DNA from: HT1-32 sp040219025
GTDB taxonomy: Bacteria > Pseudomonadota > Alphaproteobacteria > Rhodospirillales > HT1-32
Reading direction: 5' to 3'
Length of the DNA: 64,000 bases
Assembly: GCA_040219025.1 (NCBI GenBank)
Contig: JAVJTE010000009.1
Coordinates: 1-64,000, forward strand
Below, one piece after another: positions 60,950 to 64,000 of the stretch. How positions within the stretch are numbered: the first letter of the stretch is position 1; every line of letters begins with the position of its first letter. The translations under genes and the position numbers were made by a program. The notes beneath the pieces were generated by a model. The model searched no databases. It was not told where the DNA came from and saw only the letters and a list, made by a program, of their open reading frames with translations.

Positions 60950-61117
60950 TCCGTTGAAGACAATGTCAGCCAGGAACCTTGATTGCATCTGGTACCGTGG
61001 TGATTTCCGAGACCCGATGTAATACGGTACGAGAGACGTTGAGTGCAGCCCATTCAGTTAGAGACACCCCCCGGCTTTGGCAAGATCCCGGAGAACAAAT
61101 TTTCACGCCGGCACCGT

Positions 61118-62734
61118 TCAGCCCCTGACCATCCGGTCCGCCGGCAGGTTGACCGTCACCTCCGTGCCTTTGCCCAGTGTGCTGTCGATGCGGATCGTTC
61201 CGCCGTGCAGTTCAACCAGTTCCCGGGTCAGGGTCAGGCCAAGACCGGTGCCGGTCTGGGAGGTTACACGCGGGTCGCGGCTTTGCCGGAACGGCAGGAA
61301 GGCGGTTGCGCGGTCATCGGCTGACATGCCGATGCCGGTATCGCTGACCGTAAAGAACGGAGCTCCGGCGCCGTTCAGTCCGTAACTCAGCACCACCCTG
61401 CCGCCCTGCGGGGTGAACTTGATCGCGTTGGTCAGCAGGTTCAGGGCGATCTGTTTCAGGGTCCTGTCGTCGGCGATCAGGACAATCTGGCCGACATCAT
61501 CATCCTGCAGCAGCAGCGTCAGTCGCTTGTCACGTGCCTGCGACTCCACAATGTTGAAGCAAAATCCGAGAATCTGGTTCAGCGAGACCGGCCGTTCCTC
61601 CAGCTCATACTCGCCGGCCTCGATCTTTGAGAGATCCAGCAGATCATTGACCAGTGATAGCAACAGATCACCGCTGGCAAGGATGTCCCTGGCATAGGCT
61701 TCGTAGTGACTGTCTCCCATCGGGCCGAACGTGCGGTTATCCATCATCTGGCTGAAGCCGATGATCGCGTTCAGCGGCGACCGGAGTTCGTGGCTCATAT
61801 TCGCCAGAAAGGCTGATTTTGCAACACTGGCATCCAGCGCCTCCTGCCGGGACTGCCGCAGCCGTTCTTCTATCTCCCGGCGGATTTCCACTTCTCTCCG
61901 CAATTCCTGATTACGCTGCTCAAGCTCTGCGGTTCTGGCTTCCACCAGTTCCTCCAGATGCTCCCGGTGCTGCTGCAGGACAGACTGCATCTCCCGCTGG
62001 CTTTTCTGAACACCGGACAGGGAGGAAAGCAGGCCATTCAGAGTATTGGCGATAGCTCCCAGCTCGCTTTGCTGCAACCGGGGAGAGACCGAGACCCTGC
62101 GGTCCGGGTTTTCCGGATCGATTTCGGAAATATCGCGGGCCAGCCTGGTCAGCGGTCGCGTCAGCGTCACCAGAAACAGGATAATCAGGCAAATGCTGAG
62201 GAGGACGTTGCGGACCAGACCGCCAATCAGTGTCAGTGCCGACCGCTTGAAGAACTGCGACGCCACAAGACTGGCATCAACTTCCACGTCGATCCGTCCG
62301 ATCTTGCTGGTGCTGTTGATTGCAAAAATATCGACGGACAGTGACAGCTCGTCCGCGAACAGTTTGTTGGCCAGACGGCCCTGCAGATCATCACTTCGCG
62401 GGCGCGAAATTTTTGCCAGCGGCTGGCCAAGATCATCAATCAGCACCACCTCGCGGATAAGCTGATAGCGGTACAGACCTTCAACAACGGTTTCGGCCAG
62501 CTGGTTATCAATATTGAAAACGGCCTGCGCTGCCGGCTCGCTGACCGAATTGATGACCTGAAGAATCTTTGAATTGAGGTCCTGGCGTTCGGCACGAAGA
62601 TCGAACAGGATCGTGATGGCGCTCAGAAAAAAACCGATAATCAGCCCGGCGGTGATCGCATAGGCCGTCTGGCGAAACCAGAGGCTGTTCTTCAGACGAA
62701 CACCGGATCTCGCAGATGAAGCGCCCTCTGACAT
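61118..62734 (-). CDS. Membrane sensor histidine kinase
   Basis: The 538-residue protein has a membrane segment at about residues 27-45, a periplasmic sensor of about 120 residues, a second span near 168-190, a HAMP domain, and a coiled coil near 245-300. The dimerisation box SHELRSPLNAIIGFSQM places the phospho-His near residue 315. N-box NLLTNAIKF, DTGIGM and GTGLGL complete the ATPase domain. No receiver domain is attached and no response regulator is adjacent. It starts two bases after the binding-protein stop, so the pair is one operon. Confidence 0.92.
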   Translation of the reverse strand: MSEGASSARSGVRLKNSLWFRQTAYAITAGLIIGFFLSAITILFDLRAERQDLNSKILQVINSVSEPAAQAVFNIDNQLAETVVEGLYRYQLIREVVLIDDLGQPLAKISRPRSDDLQGRLANKLFADELSLSVDIFAINSTSKIGRIDVEVDASLVASQFFKRSALTLIGGLVRNVLLSICLIILFLVTLTRPLTRLARDISEIDPENPDRRVSVSPRLQQSELGAIANTLNGLLSSLSGVQKSQREMQSVLQQHREHLEELVEARTAELEQRNQELRREVEIRREIEERLRQSRQEALDASVAKSAFLANMSHELRSPLNAIIGFSQMMDNRTFGPMGDSHYEAYARDILASGDLLLSLVNDLLDLSKIEAGEYELEERPVSLNQILGFCFNIVESQARDKRLTLLLQDDDVGQIVLIADDRTLKQIALNLLTNAIKFTPQGGRVVLSYGLNGAGAPFFTVSDTGIGMSADDRATAFLPFRQSRDPRVTSQTGTGLGLTLTRELVELHGGTIRIDSTLGKGTEVTVNLPADRMVRG

Positions 62735-62736
62735 CC

Positions 62737-63636
62737 CTACAAACCGAAATACCGGTTATAGACGGCACGGTAACGCTTCACCGATTCGGTATCCAGAAAG
62801 CCCTCATAGAACGACCGGAACTCTTCTGTGCGGACGGCGGTCTCCAGAATGTCGTTTATCCGGGCAACCACCTCCTCACCCCAGGGGGTTCGGGAACAAC
62901 CGATATAACCGACAGTGTAATCGTTGATCTCGGCCAGTGACACGACCGCGATCTGGTCGCCTATTCCCATTTCACGACCGTGAAACTGCGCCTCGACGGG
63001 TTGCGCGAACATCGCATCGATATGGCCTTTCACCAGCATCGAGAGCAGCCCCTTGGGCCCTTCCTTGCCATGGCGTTCGATCATGTTCTCACGATTGCGA
63101 TGCTTCACGATCAGGTTGTCCAGCGGTCTGGTGTAGGATCGCCCGTCAGAATAGCCCAGCCGCAGCCTGCCATCGGTAATCAGGGCCTCGACAGAGACTT
63201 TCCCGGCATCATTCATGTAGGGTGCCAGACCGGACTGTTCACTTGCCCGGATGATGAGGCTGTTTGGCAGCAACAGACGCGCCGGTCGGGTAAATGCGAC
63301 GAAAGCTTCGCGCTCCCTGTTCTTGAGCAACGTTACCGAACAGGCATTATCGCCTTTCTTCATATCGCGCAGGGTGCGCTTGAAAGGAGCAACCGTCACC
63401 TTGTGCTGATAGGTATCAAGTTTCCGGATCAGATAGGCCTCGATCCGGTCAGAATAGCCTTTCCCGGCATGCGGGCCGTTGACGATGCTGAGCGGCGGAA
63501 ACTCGGGCTTGTACCAGTTGATCGTGGTCCCTGACTGCGCCCGGGCCGGTGTCTGCACGGCAAGGAACATACCGGCAATCATAGCCGCCAACCCGCAACA
63601 GACAGTGATCATATTATAACGCGCACCCCACCACAT
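62737..63636 (-). CDS. Periplasmic solute-binding protein (SBP_bac_3-like)
   Basis: The 299-residue protein has a membrane-proximal leader MITVCCGLAAMIAGMFLAVQTPARAQ (likely signal peptide) and a bilobed fold of the extracellular solute-binding type: INWYKPEFPPLSIVNG, NACSVTLLKNREREAFVAFTRP and LLSMLVKGHIDAMFAQPVEAQF. No ABC permease genes are adjacent; the next gene in the operon is the histidine kinase, so it probably presents a ligand to the kinase. AAGGAG upstream supports ATG 63636. The ligand is unknown. Confidence 0.85.
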   Translation of the reverse strand: MWWGARYNMITVCCGLAAMIAGMFLAVQTPARAQSGTTINWYKPEFPPLSIVNGPHAGKGYSDRIEAYLIRKLDTYQHKVTVAPFKRTLRDMKKGDNACSVTLLKNREREAFVAFTRPARLLLPNSLIIRASEQSGLAPYMNDAGKVSVEALITDGRLRLGYSDGRSYTRPLDNLIVKHRNRENMIERHGKEGPKGLLSMLVKGHIDAMFAQPVEAQFHGREMGIGDQIAVVSLAEINDYTVGYIGCSRTPWGEEVVARINDILETAVRTEEFRSFYEGFLDTESVKRYRAVYNRYFGL

Positions 63637-63801
63637 TCGCCGTACTCCTTCCCCACAGCTTCAGCATTCCCTGTTCGCGCCGGTTCGTCCAGCCACAGAT
63701 TCCGTTTTCGGCCTGTCTGCAGAACAACAGAACAAGCGGGGCGGGTCGCATTTATCCGGGGTAATTGCCGAGTGTGATCGGAAATTTCGGCAGGGAGTTC
63801 G

Positions 63802-63825
63802 GGCCGTAATTCGCGCATTACGGCC
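63802..63825. promoter_or_regulatory. Inverted repeat between holC and the binding-protein gene
   Basis: GGCCGTAAT-TCGCGC-ATTACGGCC has perfect nine-base arms and a six-base loop. It sits after the holC stop and about 165 bp before the binding-protein start, so it may be a holC transcript end or an operator for the sensor operon. No T-run follows in the holC direction. Confidence 0.45.
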
Positions 63826-63872
63826 AGCCTGTTCCACATCCCGGCCCGTGCCGCGACGGCAGGACAGTCCTG

Positions 63873-64000
63873 CTAGCCCGCCTTTTCCCAGCCGCCACGG
63901 TCGGTCTGTTTCCAGTAGGTCACGCTGTGGCCTTCGGACCGGTAGGTTTTCCAGTGTTCGCGGGCGGTCTGCAAGGCGGCGGGATCATTGCCGTCGAACA
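63873..64000 (-). CDS. holC: DNA polymerase III chi subunit (C-terminal part, cut by window edge)
   Basis: The reverse frame entering from the right edge gives 41 residues ending FDGNDPAALQTAREHW, then KTYRSEGHSVTYWKQT and DRGGWEKAG before a TAG stop at 63875-63873. The FDGxD and TYWKQTxRGGWEK segments are the conserved C-terminus of alphaproteobacterial HolC. Chi connects the clamp loader to single-strand binding protein. It is the only clamp-loader gene visible here. The call rests on this short tail. Confidence 0.8.
   Translation of the reverse strand, partial: FDGNDPAALQTAREHWKTYRSEGHSVTYWKQTDRGGWEKAG

Overview
The window reads as a chromosomal segment of a GC-rich alphaproteobacterium, most likely Rhodospirillales-like or a close marine relative; this is inferred from gene content and order, not from a marker phylogeny. 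The supporting signs are an EipB (DUF1849) envelope protein, HdaA next to a PerM-type permease, a CDP-alcohol phosphatidyltransferase, DUF2066 and purMN, an aspS/rnd/ppx/ppk neighbourhood, a cysteine-free bL31, an aa3-oxidase subunit IV mini-protein, and an AspRS with the non-discriminating signature. No rRNA, tRNA, insertion sequence, prophage or CRISPR array was seen. Both ends cut genes: a MoxR ATPase on the left and DNA polymerase III chi on the right.

Region by region. 0-5.4 kb: a glycan-type cluster (SAM methyltransferase, GT4 glycosyltransferase, and two tandem paralogues of an unrecognised family) with a 59-bp intergenic palindromic repeat. 5.5-10.4 kb: an ABC exporter, frataxin CyaY, rpmE, an HxlR regulator divergent from a GST, an NTF2-like protein and a small heat-shock gene behind a ROSE-like RNA thermometer. 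10.5-23.6 kb: a metabolic block with a fused indolepyruvate ferredoxin oxidoreductase, two FAD oxidoreductases (DAO and GMC), HAD phosphatase, PAS protein, MmgE/PrpD, MscS, an Ldh_2 dehydrogenase and a thioesterase. 23.7-28.9 kb: AsmA and the overlapping nrdA-nrdB pair, with paired DnaA boxes and an NrdR-like box upstream. 28.9-34.3 kb: two metallo-beta-lactamase-fold hydrolases, GNAT, ROK kinase, DinB, EipB.

34.4-36.3 kb: a sigma-54-type promoter drives a diguanylate cyclase and an unknown gene, followed by a cupredoxin-like protein that lacks part of the usual copper site. 36.4-45.1 kb: TauE permease, aspS, an orphan TRAP binding protein, rnd and the coupled ppk-ppx pair. 45.2-52 kb: an SDR lacking the usual Tyr/Lys pair, the hda-perM-CDP-OH-P transferase-DUF2066 operon, divergent purM-purN, a 44-residue oxidase subunit IV-like protein and ndk. 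52-58.3 kb: an ABC-F ATPase, an AT-rich methyltransferase, a DUF6152/DUF6644-like pair, a membrane-anchored SGNH protein, a GST-like protein and a 2Fe-2S ferredoxin. 58.4-64 kb: a MocR-type regulator convergent with a Ca/Na exchanger, a periplasmic binding protein in an operon with a hybrid-free histidine kinase, and the end of holC.

A theme that links separate loci is replication and nucleotide supply: nrdAB behind DnaA boxes, HdaA (which inactivates DnaA), dinB, holC, purMN and ndk. The most interesting signals are regulatory: the ROSE-like hairpin at the hsp20 start, the DnaA/NrdR architecture at nrdAB, and the sigma-54 site with flanking 10-bp repeats before the GGDEF gene.
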